A DNA stretch of 36,588 nucleotides from CAYVQU01 sp964453155 (GTDB lineage Bacteria > Chloroflexota > Anaerolineae > Anaerolineales > UBA11858), in contig CAYVQU010000036.1 of the NCBI GenBank assembly GCA_964453155.1, positions 1 to 36,588 of the forward strand, in the 5' to 3' direction. The translations under genes and the position numbers were made by a program. Positions 6,424 through 16,150 of this stretch are shown here, in pieces (position 1 is the stretch's first letter; the number at the start of each line of letters is the position of its first letter). The notes below the pieces were generated by a model, which had not been told where the DNA came from, ran no database searches, and saw only the letters and a list, made by a program, of their open reading frames with translations.

Positions 6424-9400
6424 ATGCAAAATCATCCCGAATCGCCCGCATCCGATCAATATATCATTCCAGACTACCCCTCAACAGCCCCCTTTTCCAG
6501 TTTTCTACCTGGGATTGCGGGACCGCTGGGAATTCCAATGTGGGTATTCTATGTCAACCGCGGGCAGGCGATCACCAGTTTTGGGGTCGAGAGCAAAGAT
6601 GGCCCCCTCATGGAATTCCAACCGGCCAACAAGGCCTACCAACGGACTGCATCCGAAGGCTTTCGGACGTTCATCAAATGGACCCAGGGGGAAAACACCG
6701 GCTTTTATGAACCCTTTTCACCGTTGAACCGGGGACAGCCCACCATGTCCATTGGGATGAGCGAAGCAACCATCATCGATGAGAATCCGACCTTGGGTTT
6801 GACCACTCAGGTGACTTATTTCACCCTCCCCAGTGAACCTTTTGCAGCTCTGGTTCGACAAGTAACGTTCAGAAATACCACTGACACCCCGCTTCAAATC
6901 GAAATTCTCGACGGGATGCCCGCCCTGATTCCATATGGCATCGACGAAGGGGGGTTGAAGGCCATCGCTCGGACGCTCGAAGCCTGGATGGAGGTCTTCC
7001 ATCTCGAGAGCGGACTGCCATTTTTCCGCTTGCGAGCCACTCCCGGCGATTCGGCCGAGGTCCACGAATTTCAGGCCGGCCATTTTGCTTTTGGAGCTGC
7101 CACGCTGGGAGATGAAACCACCACGCTGACCCCGTTCGTTGATCCGGCCGCCGTCTTCGCAGCCAATACATCCTTTAGCGCGCCGGATGGGTTCCAAAAC
7201 CAATCGCTGGCGGCCCTTTCGGAAATGAACCAGGTCACCGTCGGGAAAACGCCTTGTGCTTTTTTCGGTCATGCAGCTACGATCCAACCTGGAGAGGAAT
7301 TAACCCTTTACCTGCTCTTCGGGCATGTCAACGGCTATGAAAACATCGCCCAGGCCCGGGCGCGATTGTCTTCCCCGGCTTATTTCACCCAGAAACGCGC
7401 CGAAAACCGCACCCTGGTAGAAAACCTGACCGAAACCGTCGCCACTCAGACCGGGGACCCCCTGTTCGATGCCTATGTGCGGCAGACTTTTCTGGATAAT
7501 GTCTTACGGGGCGGGTGGCCGATTCTATTCGGGAATGAAGACCATCCCCACCCCTATCATATCTATTCCCGTAAGCACGGTGATCCGGAGCGGGATTACA
7601 ATCACTTTTTCCTGGCGGCCGAATTCTACTCGCAGGGCAACGGCAATTTCCGAGATGTGTGCCAAAATCGCCGTTGCGATGTCTTGTTGGAACCCCGGGT
7701 CGGTGACCACAATATCCACGCCTTTCTGAGTTTGATTCAATTAGATGGTTACAATCCATTGGTGATTCAGGGTACCGAATTCTCTCTGTCTCCCGAACAC
7801 CAAACGCGGCTAGCCAAACTCACCGACTCACCCGCTCAGATGGCCACCCTATTGGCCGATAAATTTACTCCTGGCGGGTTACTCAAATTCATCGCTGATC
7901 AGAACATTGGCCTGCAGGTCTCGTATGATGAATTCATCCAGCAAGTCCTGGGAGAAGCCCAGCCCCATCTATCCGCAGCCTATGGCGAGGGGTTTTGGGT
8001 CGATCACTGGACTTATATTCTCGATCTGATTGAAAATTACCTGGCCGTCTACCCCGACCGCAAAGATGATTTACTCTGGGGGCCGGCCACCATCCCATTT
8101 TTCCAGAGTCCGGCCCAGGTCCGGCCGCGCCATCAGCGCTATGTTCTCACGGCGCGCGGGGTGCGCCAATATGAGGCCGTCGCGCACACTGGAGAGCCCG
8201 GATGGGCCAGCACCCCCGCCGGGAAGATCTATCACACCACCATTTTAGGCAAACTGATCCTGCTAACCGGGATTAAGTTCGGCACCCGCGACCCCGACGG
8301 TTTGGGGATCGAAATGGAGGCCGGCAAACCCGGGTGGTACGATGCCCTCAATGGCTTGCCAGGTGTGTTTGGCAGCTCAATGCCTGAAACCTACGAATTA
8401 CTCCGGCTGGTACGGTTTTTACGGGCAGCTCTGGCTGAACAGGCCCCCGCTATCCAAATCCAGCTCCCCAGCGAGTTTGCCGAATATCTCCACAATCTGG
8501 TCACGCTCACTAAAACAGAGACTGAACCGTTCGCCTGGTGGGAGCAGGCCAATGACTTACGCGAAGCCTACCGAGATCAAATCTATCAGAACGGCATTTC
8601 GGGAATAGAAACTGCGCTCGATAATCTCGCCCTAGAGGATTTCCTAGCGATTTTTGAAGTCCGCTTGCAAAATAGCCTGATCAAGGCCCAAAAATTAGCT
8701 GGGAATGATATCCCCCCAACCTATTTCCGCTACGAAGTCACTGCTCATGAAACCGTAACCGATGCCGCCGGTAACCCCCGAATGGATGCCCAGAATCGGC
8801 CGTTTATTCGGGCCAAAGGGTTTCGGGCCAGCGCGCTGCCGCCATTTTTAGAGGGTCCAGTGCGAGCGATGAAAGTCGTTGCTGACCAAGCCCAGGCCGA
8901 GGAAATTCACACCGCGGTGCGAAAGAGCGAATTGTATGATCAAGCGCTGCAGATGTATAAGGTCAATGCGCCGCTGGCGGGTGAACCGCACGAAATCGGG
9001 CGCGCTCGAGCTTTCACCCCAGGCTGGTTGGAAAACGAGTCCATCTGGCTGCATATGGAGTACAAATACTTACTCGCCCTCCTCAATGCCGGGCTGTATG
9101 CTGAATTTTGCGATGATATCCGCCCCACCCTGGTCCCCTTCCTGAACCCCCAAGTCTACGGCCGCAGCCCGTTGGAGAATTCGTCTTTCCTGGTCAGCAG
9201 CGCCCATCCTGATGAATCCCTGCACGGGGCCGGATTTGTGGCCCGTTTGAGCGGTTCCACCGCCGAGTTTATGAGCATCTGGAGCATCATGATGGCCGGA
9301 AAACAGCCGTTCTTTGTGTCTGAGGGAACCTTAGGCTTGAAACTGGCACCGATCCTGCCGGGTTGGCTGTTCTCTGAAAAGGGGGAGATCACTTTCAAAT

Positions 9401-9600
9401 TCCTGGGACAATGCACCGTGACCTATCATAATCCTGATCGACACGATACTTTCGACCCGAAAATTAAGGTCCACAAGATGATCCTGCACCAACCTGATGG
9501 AAAAACCCAAGAAATCCCCGGCCAAATCATTCCAGCCCCGTATGCCGAAGCCGTGCGGTCCGGGCAAATTTCTCAGATAGATGTATTTTTCAAGAAATAG
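6424..9600 (+). CDS. GH94-type phosphorylase, 1,2-beta-oligoglucan phosphorylase-like
   Basis: This 1058-residue protein is longer than classic cellobiose phosphorylases (about 800) but near the size of 1,2-beta-oligoglucan phosphorylases (about 1100). An N-terminal beta-sandwich (about 1-330) precedes an (alpha/alpha)6-type barrel. Barrel motifs are GNGNFRDVCQNRR (Arg410-Asp411), matching the G-x-G-x-FRDxxQ loop of GH94, and GKPGWYDALNGLPG (Asp640), which sits where the general acid DWNDG motif of the family lies. The motif RLSGSTAEF near the C-terminus may replace the phosphate-binding TGS loop. The predicted reaction is reversible phosphorolysis of a beta-linked glucooligosaccharide to glucose-1-phosphate in the cytoplasm; there is no signal peptide. 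AAGGA lies about 7 bp before the ATG. It is translationally close to the next gene (8-bp gap), so the pair forms an operon. The family is solid; the 1,2-beta specificity is inferred. Confidence 0.78.
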   Translation: MQNHPESPASDQYIIPDYPSTAPFSSFLPGIAGPLGIPMWVFYVNRGQAITSFGVESKDGPLMEFQPANKAYQRTASEGFRTFIKWTQGENTGFYEPFSPLNRGQPTMSIGMSEATIIDENPTLGLTTQVTYFTLPSEPFAALVRQVTFRNTTDTPLQIEILDGMPALIPYGIDEGGLKAIARTLEAWMEVFHLESGLPFFRLRATPGDSAEVHEFQAGHFAFGAATLGDETTTLTPFVDPAAVFAANTSFSAPDGFQNQSLAALSEMNQVTVGKTPCAFFGHAATIQPGEELTLYLLFGHVNGYENIAQARARLSSPAYFTQKRAENRTLVENLTETVATQTGDPLFDAYVRQTFLDNVLRGGWPILFGNEDHPHPYHIYSRKHGDPERDYNHFFLAAEFYSQGNGNFRDVCQNRRCDVLLEPRVGDHNIHAFLSLIQLDGYNPLVIQGTEFSLSPEHQTRLAKLTDSPAQMATLLADKFTPGGLLKFIADQNIGLQVSYDEFIQQVLGEAQPHLSAAYGEGFWVDHWTYILDLIENYLAVYPDRKDDLLWGPATIPFFQSPAQVRPRHQRYVLTARGVRQYEAVAHTGEPGWASTPAGKIYHTTILGKLILLTGIKFGTRDPDGLGIEMEAGKPGWYDALNGLPGVFGSSMPETYELLRLVRFLRAALAEQAPAIQIQLPSEFAEYLHNLVTLTKTETEPFAWWEQANDLREAYRDQIYQNGISGIETALDNLALEDFLAIFEVRLQNSLIKAQKLAGNDIPPTYFRYEVTAHETVTDAAGNPRMDAQNRPFIRAKGFRASALPPFLEGPVRAMKVVADQAQAEEIHTAVRKSELYDQALQMYKVNAPLAGEPHEIGRARAFTPGWLENESIWLHMEYKYLLALLNAGLYAEFCDDIRPTLVPFLNPQVYGRSPLENSSFLVSSAHPDESLHGAGFVARLSGSTAEFMSIWSIMMAGKQPFFVSEGTLGLKLAPILPGWLFSEKGEITFKFLGQCTVTYHNPDRHDTFDPKIKVHKMILHQPDGKTQEIPGQIIPAPYAEAVRSGQISQIDVFFKK

Positions 9601-9608
9601 AGGCAGTT

Positions 9609-12347
9609 ATGAAATCCAACTCCAACACCTGGCAATTCATTGATACTGAAGGCACCTTCCGGCTCGAAAACCCGCATCACACCAGTTATCTGTATTTCCC
9701 ATTGGTCAACGAAGCCGGGATGATGGCGGCGATCACGCCGACACTCAACGGCGATATCAAAACCGACCAGAATACGTTTCTGACCCTGCCGGTTTCGCTG
9801 GAAGATTTACACAATACCCGGTCAGCCCGTAATTTTTGGGTCCAGATCGAGGGGGCGACCCCCTGGTCAGTTACTGGAAATTCGGCAGCCCAAACCGCCC
9901 AGCGTTTTTCGGAAACGCCCCCAGAAAAAGTTACCTTGGAAGCCGGTTTCCTGTGGCACCAGGTTACGCGTGAAAATACAGTTTTGGGGCTACGAGCCGA
10001 GGTGACGAATTTTGTCCCGGCCAACGATGATCACGTGGAGTTGATGCAGGTTTCCGTCACCAATATCAGCGACCGGCCAATACAGTTCACACCGACGGCC
10101 GCGATTCCGCTGTATGCCCGGTCGGCCGATGATGTGCGCGACCACCGACATGTGACCTCCCTGCTGCATCGGATCTTTTGTGAAGAATATGGGGTGCTGG
10201 TCCGCCCGACGCTCTCATTTGACGAACGGGGACACTTGCCCAACGATTTATCTTATGCCGTTTTGGGTACGGACGGGTATGGCAATGCGCCAGTCGGATT
10301 CTACCCAGTCGTCGAGGATTTCATCGGTGAAGGCGGTACCTTGGATTGGCCAGAGGCCATTGTCAAATCTAGCGGATCAAAATCAAGGGTTGGGGCCGCC
10401 CATGATGGGTACGAAGCTTTGGGTGGACTGCGATTTACCGAGGTTGATTTGCAGCCTGGAGAAACGGTATCCTTCATATTGATCCTGGCTATTCTAGTTG
10501 AAGGCACTGAACCGCAAAAACTGGTCGATTCCTATGGATCAGTTGTCACCTTTGCCAGGACACTCAAGGATACTCAAACTACCTGGAAAAACCGTCTGGA
10601 TACTTTCGAGGTCACTACTGGAGATAATCGTTTTGATCTGTGGCTGCGCTGGGTGGCACTACAACCCACTTTGCGACGACTATTCGGAAATTCCTTCCTG
10701 CCGGCGCATGATTATGGCCGCGGCGGCCGCGGCTGGCGGGACTTGTGGCAGGATATTTTGGCCCTGCTGCTTATGGAAGAAGGGGATGTTAGCGAATTTC
10801 TATTCGGCAATTTCGCGGGGGTCCGCATCGATGGCAGTAATGCGACCATCATCGGCAATGCACCGGGTGAATTTAAAGCCGACCGCAACAATATTCCGAG
10901 GATTTGGATGGATCACGGGGCCTGGCCACTGCTGACCACCAGTCTGTATATCGATCAAACTGGCAACCTGGATTTTCTACTGCGTGAACAAACCTATTTC
11001 AAAGATCACCTGATCGCCCGTGCGCAGCACATTGACACCGAATGGGCCCCCAAACAAGGAACCGACTTGCAAACTGCGGCCGGGGAGACTTATCGGGGTA
11101 CCATTTTGGAACATATCCTGATCCAACACCTGACTCCTTTCTTCAACGTCGGCGAACATAATTCCATCCTACTGGAGGGCGCGGACTGGAACGACGGCAT
11201 GGATATGGCCCCCGACCGCGGCGAAAGTGTAGCTTTTAGCGCTTTGTATGCCGGTAACCTGCAAAAATTGAGCGAGTGGGTCATCGCGCTCGCCGCTTTG
11301 AGGATCGATCAGGTCGAATTGGCCACCGAAATAATGCCGCTACTGGATACCCTGGGCACGGCTATTGATTACGAATCGATTGAGGCCAAACACAGCTTAC
11401 TCGCCGATTACTACGAGAGCTGCCGTCACACCCTATCCGGCGAAAAAGTAGCGGTTTCTCTCGTTGACTTAGCCCAAGATTTGCATACTAAAGCCGCCTG
11501 GCTGACAAATCACATTCGCACCACCGAATGGATCGAAAATGAAGCCGGGTACCACTGGTTCAACGGTTACTACGACAACGATGGTCAGCAGGTTGAAGGA
11601 GATCATCCCACTGGCGTGCGGATGACCCTCACCGGTCAGACTTTCGCCCTGATGGGCAACATCGCCACTGCAGAACAAGCCCTGGAAATGGTCCGGGCTG
11701 CCGATCAATATTTATTAGACCCCGCGGTGGGCGGTTACCGGTTAAACACCGACTTTGGGGAGGTCATGCTCAACTTGGGGCGAGCCTTCGGCTTCGCCTA
11801 TGGCCACAAGGAAAACGGCGCGATGTTCAGCCATATGGCCGTCATGTACGCCAATGCCCTGTACCAACGCGGTCTGGTGCGTGAAGGGTATAAAGTTCTG
11901 GCCGCCATTTACCAACATTGCCAGGACTTCCCCATCAGCCGCATGTACCCAGGGCTGCCCGAATACGTCAACGCTGACGCTCGCGGCATTTACAACTGGC
12001 TGACCGGTTCGGCCAGTTGGTATGTACTCACCATGGTTACTGAGGTTTTTGGAGTCCGTGGGCGGCGCGGCGATTTAATTCTTGATCCAAAACTGGTCGC
12101 CGAGCAATTTGACGCCGATGGAAACGCGACGATCGCTACAATCTTCGCCAATAAACTGATTGAGGTCACTTATCATAATCCTGACAGGTTAACGTATGGA
12201 CACTATCGTCTCCAATCTGTTTCCGTAGACGGTGAACCGGTTGCAGTTTCAACTCGGGATGGGCACCCCGCGCTCGATAGGGGTCTACTCACTGGCCACA
12301 ACAGAAAAACCGTGATAATTCGTATTGAGTTGGCCGGTCAGATTTAA
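9609..12347 (+). CDS. GH94-family glycoside phosphorylase (cellobiose phosphorylase-like)
   Basis: This 912-residue protein has an N-terminal beta-sandwich (about 1-300) and an (alpha/alpha)6 barrel. The hallmark GH94 sites are present in order. They are GRGGRGWRDLWQD (Arg377-Asp378), the acid motif GADWNDGMD (Asp526 to Asp529), HKENGAMFSH (His733 and His742) and NWLTGSASW (Thr799-Ser801); the last two form the phosphate pocket in characterised members. All key residues are intact, so phosphorolysis rather than hydrolysis is expected. Products would be glucose-1-phosphate and a shortened or transferred sugar. A GAGG site 8 bp after the previous stop precedes the ATG, showing coupling to the 1058-residue partner. 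Two different GH94-type enzymes side by side suggest division of labour by chain length or linkage. The exact substrate is unknown. Confidence 0.85.
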   Translation: MKSNSNTWQFIDTEGTFRLENPHHTSYLYFPLVNEAGMMAAITPTLNGDIKTDQNTFLTLPVSLEDLHNTRSARNFWVQIEGATPWSVTGNSAAQTAQRFSETPPEKVTLEAGFLWHQVTRENTVLGLRAEVTNFVPANDDHVELMQVSVTNISDRPIQFTPTAAIPLYARSADDVRDHRHVTSLLHRIFCEEYGVLVRPTLSFDERGHLPNDLSYAVLGTDGYGNAPVGFYPVVEDFIGEGGTLDWPEAIVKSSGSKSRVGAAHDGYEALGGLRFTEVDLQPGETVSFILILAILVEGTEPQKLVDSYGSVVTFARTLKDTQTTWKNRLDTFEVTTGDNRFDLWLRWVALQPTLRRLFGNSFLPAHDYGRGGRGWRDLWQDILALLLMEEGDVSEFLFGNFAGVRIDGSNATIIGNAPGEFKADRNNIPRIWMDHGAWPLLTTSLYIDQTGNLDFLLREQTYFKDHLIARAQHIDTEWAPKQGTDLQTAAGETYRGTILEHILIQHLTPFFNVGEHNSILLEGADWNDGMDMAPDRGESVAFSALYAGNLQKLSEWVIALAALRIDQVELATEIMPLLDTLGTAIDYESIEAKHSLLADYYESCRHTLSGEKVAVSLVDLAQDLHTKAAWLTNHIRTTEWIENEAGYHWFNGYYDNDGQQVEGDHPTGVRMTLTGQTFALMGNIATAEQALEMVRAADQYLLDPAVGGYRLNTDFGEVMLNLGRAFGFAYGHKENGAMFSHMAVMYANALYQRGLVREGYKVLAAIYQHCQDFPISRMYPGLPEYVNADARGIYNWLTGSASWYVLTMVTEVFGVRGRRGDLILDPKLVAEQFDADGNATIATIFANKLIEVTYHNPDRLTYGHYRLQSVSVDGEPVAVSTRDGHPALDRGLLTGHNRKTVIIRIELAGQI

Positions 12348-12366
12348 TTCATATTACGCAAAGTGT

Positions 12367-12418
12367 GCTAGAAAATCCACCCTTCGATACGCTTTCGCTA
12401 CTCAGGATGCATATTCGG
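12367..12418. repeat. dispersed repeat, copy 1
   Basis: This roughly 52-bp segment is nearly identical (7 mismatches by eye) to 30994-31045. Shared words are GCTAGAAAAT, CGATACGCT and CGCTACTCAGGATG. It lies between the convergent GH94 and deaminase genes and codes for nothing. The 189-bp gap also has a small palindrome (ATCAGGCCTGAT at 12458-12469) but no clear terminator with a T-tract. Confidence 0.7.
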
Positions 12419-12535
12419 AAGAACCGCTCATAGATTATGCTCATCAGCACAGGTCTCATCAGGCCTGATCTAAGTTTGAATGTTTACTGCAAGATATCAA
12501 AATGAGAATCTCTCTCACTAGTGATCCCATCTCAC

Positions 12536-13141
12536 TTACCCCTGGCGAGCGTTATACACCAAATTATGACTATGCGCAAATTCTCGATAAGCGTCAAGAG
12601 CTTCGTTTCGTAGAATATTGTTGACTACTTCGATGCCGCGGCGCTGCAACTCGGCCTCCCATTCCGGATGGATGGGGCCTTCGTCAAAACCGGTGATTTC
12701 TTCCAACTCAGGCCCCTCCCCCGCGATAACCAGCGAACGGACCCCAGACCACAAGACCGCCCCATAGCACATCGCACACGGCCGCCAATTTACAACAAGT
12801 TGATGGGCTGGCAATCCGGCGCCACCGAGATCAAACGTCCCCAAAATTTTTTGGGCAACCGAGATCGCCATGACTTCGGCATGGGCCGCAGAACAATTAA
12901 ATGGGACCACCCGATTGACTCCGATGACTACCAACCTCCCAGAATCGCGCTCAAACACGCCCGCGGCGAATGGACCGCCGGTGTTGTGTTGGAAATTCAA
13001 GCGGGAAAATTCGATAACGGTTGCCATCCGCTCTTCCAAAGTTGGTAAGGTATCTGGCAGTTGGTTTAGTTTTTCCACTGCCCAATCCGGCAGATCGAGG
13101 CTTAAATGAGTGTTAAAGGGGGTAAAAGGTTTGGGCGGCAT
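12536..13141 (-). CDS. zinc-dependent nucleoside/base deaminase (CDA superfamily)
   Basis: This 201-residue protein has the zinc site of cytidine/guanine/tRNA-adenosine deaminases: His87-Ala-Glu89 (AAHAEVMA) and PCAMC (Cys122, Cys125). GGPFAAGVF precedes it, as in guanine and tRNA deaminases. A 45-residue N-terminal extension and a C-terminal helical part make it longer than TadA (about 150-170). It hydrolytically deaminates a base, probably free guanine or a nucleoside, in the cytoplasm; the substrate is not resolved. The ATG at 13141 has a GGAG site upstream. It is last in a minus-strand series, 13 bp after the GyrA-CTD gene, so the two are probably co-transcribed. Confidence 0.85.
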   Translation of the reverse strand: MPPKPFTPFNTHLSLDLPDWAVEKLNQLPDTLPTLEERMATVIEFSRLNFQHNTGGPFAAGVFERDSGRLVVIGVNRVVPFNCSAAHAEVMAISVAQKILGTFDLGGAGLPAHQLVVNWRPCAMCYGAVLWSGVRSLVIAGEGPELEEITGFDEGPIHPEWEAELQRRGIEVVNNILRNEALDAYREFAHSHNLVYNARQG

Positions 13142-13154
13142 ATAAATTCTCCGT

Positions 13155-14210
13155 TCATACTCCTAATGGAGGGTAAGGATTGCTTGCGGTGATCGCAATA
13201 GCTTCGTCGGCCCGCAGATTGATACAATGAACGCCTTGCACTACTCCGGTTTTAGCAGGGATTTCGGCAGCGGGGAAACGAATGATCTTGGCCAAGCGGG
13301 AAATAATCAATAAATCATCGGTCGGATCAAACGCGGTCACCCCTACTAATCGATCCGTTTTCAGGGCTACCTTCCCCCCGGCACCGGGCGCTTTATTCGC
13401 TCGGAACCCGGCCATGAGGCGGATGGTCCCTTTGCCATCCGCGCCCACCAGGAAAACGCCTCCGGTCTCCCGCCCCCCACAAACTCCAACCACAGTATCA
13501 TCAGGTTCAAGGCGGATACCGGCGCTACCAGTGGGAGACACTTTCCCCGCACTAAACCGAATCCCTAACCCGTTCTGCGTTGCGATAAACACATCATCAT
13601 TTTCCGAGATCCAACTGGCCGCCACTAATGGACCATACCGACCAGCATCCAGCAGGGTCGTTCCAGATCGCAGGTTGGGACCTACAAAATTGTGCCTTAA
13701 CAGGCGCACATAACCGGTTTTACTAACTAAAGCTAGCGATCCGGTAGGTCGTTCAGGCACAATGGCCACCATCTGTTCCGAAGCAGGCCAGTCAACTAAA
13801 GATGCTAGTTTTTGGCCGCGGCTTCGAACCTCCCCGGCGGTAATTGAGGCCAGTGGAAACCGATAAGCATTACCCAAATCCGTTAATAGGATGAGATGGT
13901 CGTTTTCATCTGCGGTAAAGATTTGGGCGGGGGCGTCCGCATCGGAGATTTGAAGATCGAAGACCCCCATCCCACCGCGCCGTTGACGGGCATAGAGATG
14001 CCGAGGGGTGCGTTTTATGATTCCATTTTGGCTGACCGTCACCAGGTTAATTGTTGTGGGTGGCTCACTATCTACGGCCATAGATACTGATCCGACGGAG
14101 GCCGGGGGTGCCTGTTGAACCCCTAATCGAGCCAGTTCAGCCTCCAGGGATTCAATATAAGCTTTAATTTCAGGAGCAACCTGGCTCAGGTCGGGTTTTT
14201 TCGGAAGCAT
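13155..14210 (-). CDS. stand-alone GyrA C-terminal-domain-like beta-pinwheel protein
   Basis: This 351-residue protein consists of a short N-terminal coiled coil (about 9-30), a linker, and six repeats of the DNA gyrase/topoisomerase IV subunit A C-terminal type (about 52-345). Typical blades read LVTVSQNGIIKRTP, LALVSKTGYVRLL, VFIATQNGLGIRF and LLIISRLAKIIRF. A GyrA-box-like QRRGGMG is at residues 76-82. The winged-helix and tower domains with the catalytic Tyr are absent and there is no room for them upstream, so it is not a truncated gyrA. The pinwheel wraps DNA in gyrase; this protein may bind or wrap DNA on its own or dock onto a topoisomerase. AAAGGA precedes the ATG. It is 13 bp from the deaminase and 70 bp from the hydrolase gene. 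Fold assignment is strong; the role is unknown. Confidence 0.82.
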   Translation of the reverse strand: MLPKKPDLSQVAPEIKAYIESLEAELARLGVQQAPPASVGSVSMAVDSEPPTTINLVTVSQNGIIKRTPRHLYARQRRGGMGVFDLQISDADAPAQIFTADENDHLILLTDLGNAYRFPLASITAGEVRSRGQKLASLVDWPASEQMVAIVPERPTGSLALVSKTGYVRLLRHNFVGPNLRSGTTLLDAGRYGPLVAASWISENDDVFIATQNGLGIRFSAGKVSPTGSAGIRLEPDDTVVGVCGGRETGGVFLVGADGKGTIRLMAGFRANKAPGAGGKVALKTDRLVGVTAFDPTDDLLIISRLAKIIRFPAAEIPAKTGVVQGVHCINLRADEAIAITASNPYPPLGV

Positions 14211-14280
14211 TTGTTTTCCTTTCAGGATGCGACTACCGCGCTGGGATAATTACCAAAGTTTCGATTTCTGAACCAACAAC

Positions 14281-16125
14281 TTACACCGGGATGGGGGCAA
14301 TCACCTGCGAGGATGTAAACATCCAGGCCACTAAAGCGGCATTGACGATCGCGCCGAGATATGGGCGGCCAGTGAGTTGAAACAGCCCGGTTTGGAGAGG
14401 TACAATGATGATCAACACCCCCAAAATATGAAACAGACTCATAGTGAAGTTGGCCAGCACCCCACCGGGACCAACAAAAGGAACCACGCCCAGCGTAAAC
14501 AGAGGGATATATTGGACCAATAGAAACAAGATCAGCGGAACCACCATCACCAGCGTGTTCACTTGGGACCAGGCCGAAAAGGTCTTAAGCCAGGTGTCTT
14601 TGGGCGTTAGTCGAATCTGGCCATGCAAGAAAAATCCCATTTGCAGAAAACCGAGCAGTAAAAAGGGAAAATACAAGAGCCACATTCCCCACCGATTGGG
14701 GGTCAAATCGGAGGCAAAGGGGAACAGAAAACGGTAATCAACGATAAAAATGGCCTCAAGTAGATGTTCGAGGGCATAGGCATACCCAAATAAAAACAAT
14801 CCCAGCAAGGTAGTTTTCCCTAATGCGCCCCACTCCAAATGAAATTTATAAGTATCAAATGAGATCCCTAAATCGGCCCACACTAAACCTGTGGCGTGGT
14901 GTTTGCGGCGGAACCAGCGGCGCAGGATAAAAAAGCCGATTACGTTGATCCACACAAACCACCAGACCGTTCCATTAACCAGCATCATCGGAAAAGTCTT
15001 GTCAATTTGGACGACATAAACATGGAGGCCAAACAAGGCAAAAATGAGGGGAATATACAGCCACATCAGCGCTCCATTGATAGTGACATGCTGCCAAAAT
15101 TCTCTACGCGGGCAGGCATAACGGGTTGAGATTGCGGTGCGGAGATCGGCAAAAAACGGCGTCCCTAGCAGCAATACTGCCACGGGCAGAATGGAGAATA
15201 AACCGGCAAACATGGCCACCAAAGTGGCATATTCTTTCAGCTCCCAAATTTGGGAATCGGCCGATACCCAGAGACCAGGATCCGGTTTCAAAGCGGACCG
15301 CATCCAATCGACTGCGGCCGCTACCCCAACTCGATGATGCGACTCCAAAAGATGGACCACCGGCAGTAGGACCACTTTCCGGGCCGTGCCAGCCTCAAAT
15401 TTACCGTAGGTCACCCCAAATTCCAGGTTTTCGGTAGACCCGAATGCGGCCGCAGTCTGGGGGCTGGTCAACCATTCGGCCCGGACATCCTGAACCCCAG
15501 TCATTCGTTCCCGATACTCATCATATTGCCCAAAAATCATGAGCATATTGGGCGGGTTTGCGGGGGTCGCATCCTCCCGGTAGGCAAAACCCGAAATAAC
15601 CAAACCTTTGACAGTAGGATCAGACATGGCGATCGAATAAACCATTTCAGCACCCAAGCTGTGACCCATTAATCCTGCCGATTCCGGATCGACAAAGCGC
15701 AAGGATTTCAGATATTCGAAGGAGGCTCGTCCGCCGAAAGTTGAATCAAATGCTGGATCTGCCAAATCGAGCGGGTTCCCCGAATTTCCGCGGCCGATGG
15801 CATCGATTTCGAGGACAACAAATCCCCGCCGGGCCATTTCGATGGCGTAGGCGTCGGATGTTTCCCGGTTGTTCTGATAGCCATGGATATAGACTACTCC
15901 CGGCCCGGGATTATCGTCCGAATACCCAACTGACTTCAACAGCTTGGCCCGCACGGGAATCCCGGTCTCGTTGGGATACGTCACATTGCTGACAGTCACC
16001 CGCCCGAAGTCCTGCTGGACCTGGGATGCCAATATTTCTGACAGTAATAAAATCACCAAAAACACGACCAATACGATCCATGTTTTTCGACGGTTGACGG
16101 GCGTGAAAATGGAATTAATGTCCAT
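14281..16125 (-). CDS. membrane-bound alpha/beta hydrolase with C-terminal multi-TM region
   Basis: This 614-residue protein starts with a membrane anchor (about 14-34). An alpha/beta-hydrolase domain (about 40-285) follows, with the oxyanion HG motif (VYIHGYQ, 79-83), nucleophile elbow GHSLG (Ser156) and a likely catalytic His late in the domain (VVHLLESHHR). The C-terminal half (about 300-614) has around seven hydrophobic segments. Topology would place the hydrolase outside the membrane if the N-terminus is inside. It may act on lipid or ester substrates at the membrane; I do not recognise a named family. An AGGACC site precedes the ATG. The gap to the EEP membrane gene upstream is only 25 bp, so both likely belong to one transcript and may share a lipid-related task. 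Confidence 0.8.
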   Translation of the reverse strand: MDINSIFTPVNRRKTWIVLVVFLVILLLSEILASQVQQDFGRVTVSNVTYPNETGIPVRAKLLKSVGYSDDNPGPGVVYIHGYQNNRETSDAYAIEMARRGFVVLEIDAIGRGNSGNPLDLADPAFDSTFGGRASFEYLKSLRFVDPESAGLMGHSLGAEMVYSIAMSDPTVKGLVISGFAYREDATPANPPNMLMIFGQYDEYRERMTGVQDVRAEWLTSPQTAAAFGSTENLEFGVTYGKFEAGTARKVVLLPVVHLLESHHRVGVAAAVDWMRSALKPDPGLWVSADSQIWELKEYATLVAMFAGLFSILPVAVLLLGTPFFADLRTAISTRYACPRREFWQHVTINGALMWLYIPLIFALFGLHVYVVQIDKTFPMMLVNGTVWWFVWINVIGFFILRRWFRRKHHATGLVWADLGISFDTYKFHLEWGALGKTTLLGLFLFGYAYALEHLLEAIFIVDYRFLFPFASDLTPNRWGMWLLYFPFLLLGFLQMGFFLHGQIRLTPKDTWLKTFSAWSQVNTLVMVVPLILFLLVQYIPLFTLGVVPFVGPGGVLANFTMSLFHILGVLIIIVPLQTGLFQLTGRPYLGAIVNAALVAWMFTSSQVIAPIPV

Positions 16126-16150
16126 AATGAGGTCCTATGAGGGGTTGATA

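Noticed and set aside
6718..7287. Antisense 189-codon open frame inside the first phosphorylase
   Set aside because: The sense frame carries clear family motifs; the antisense product has no recognisable pattern.
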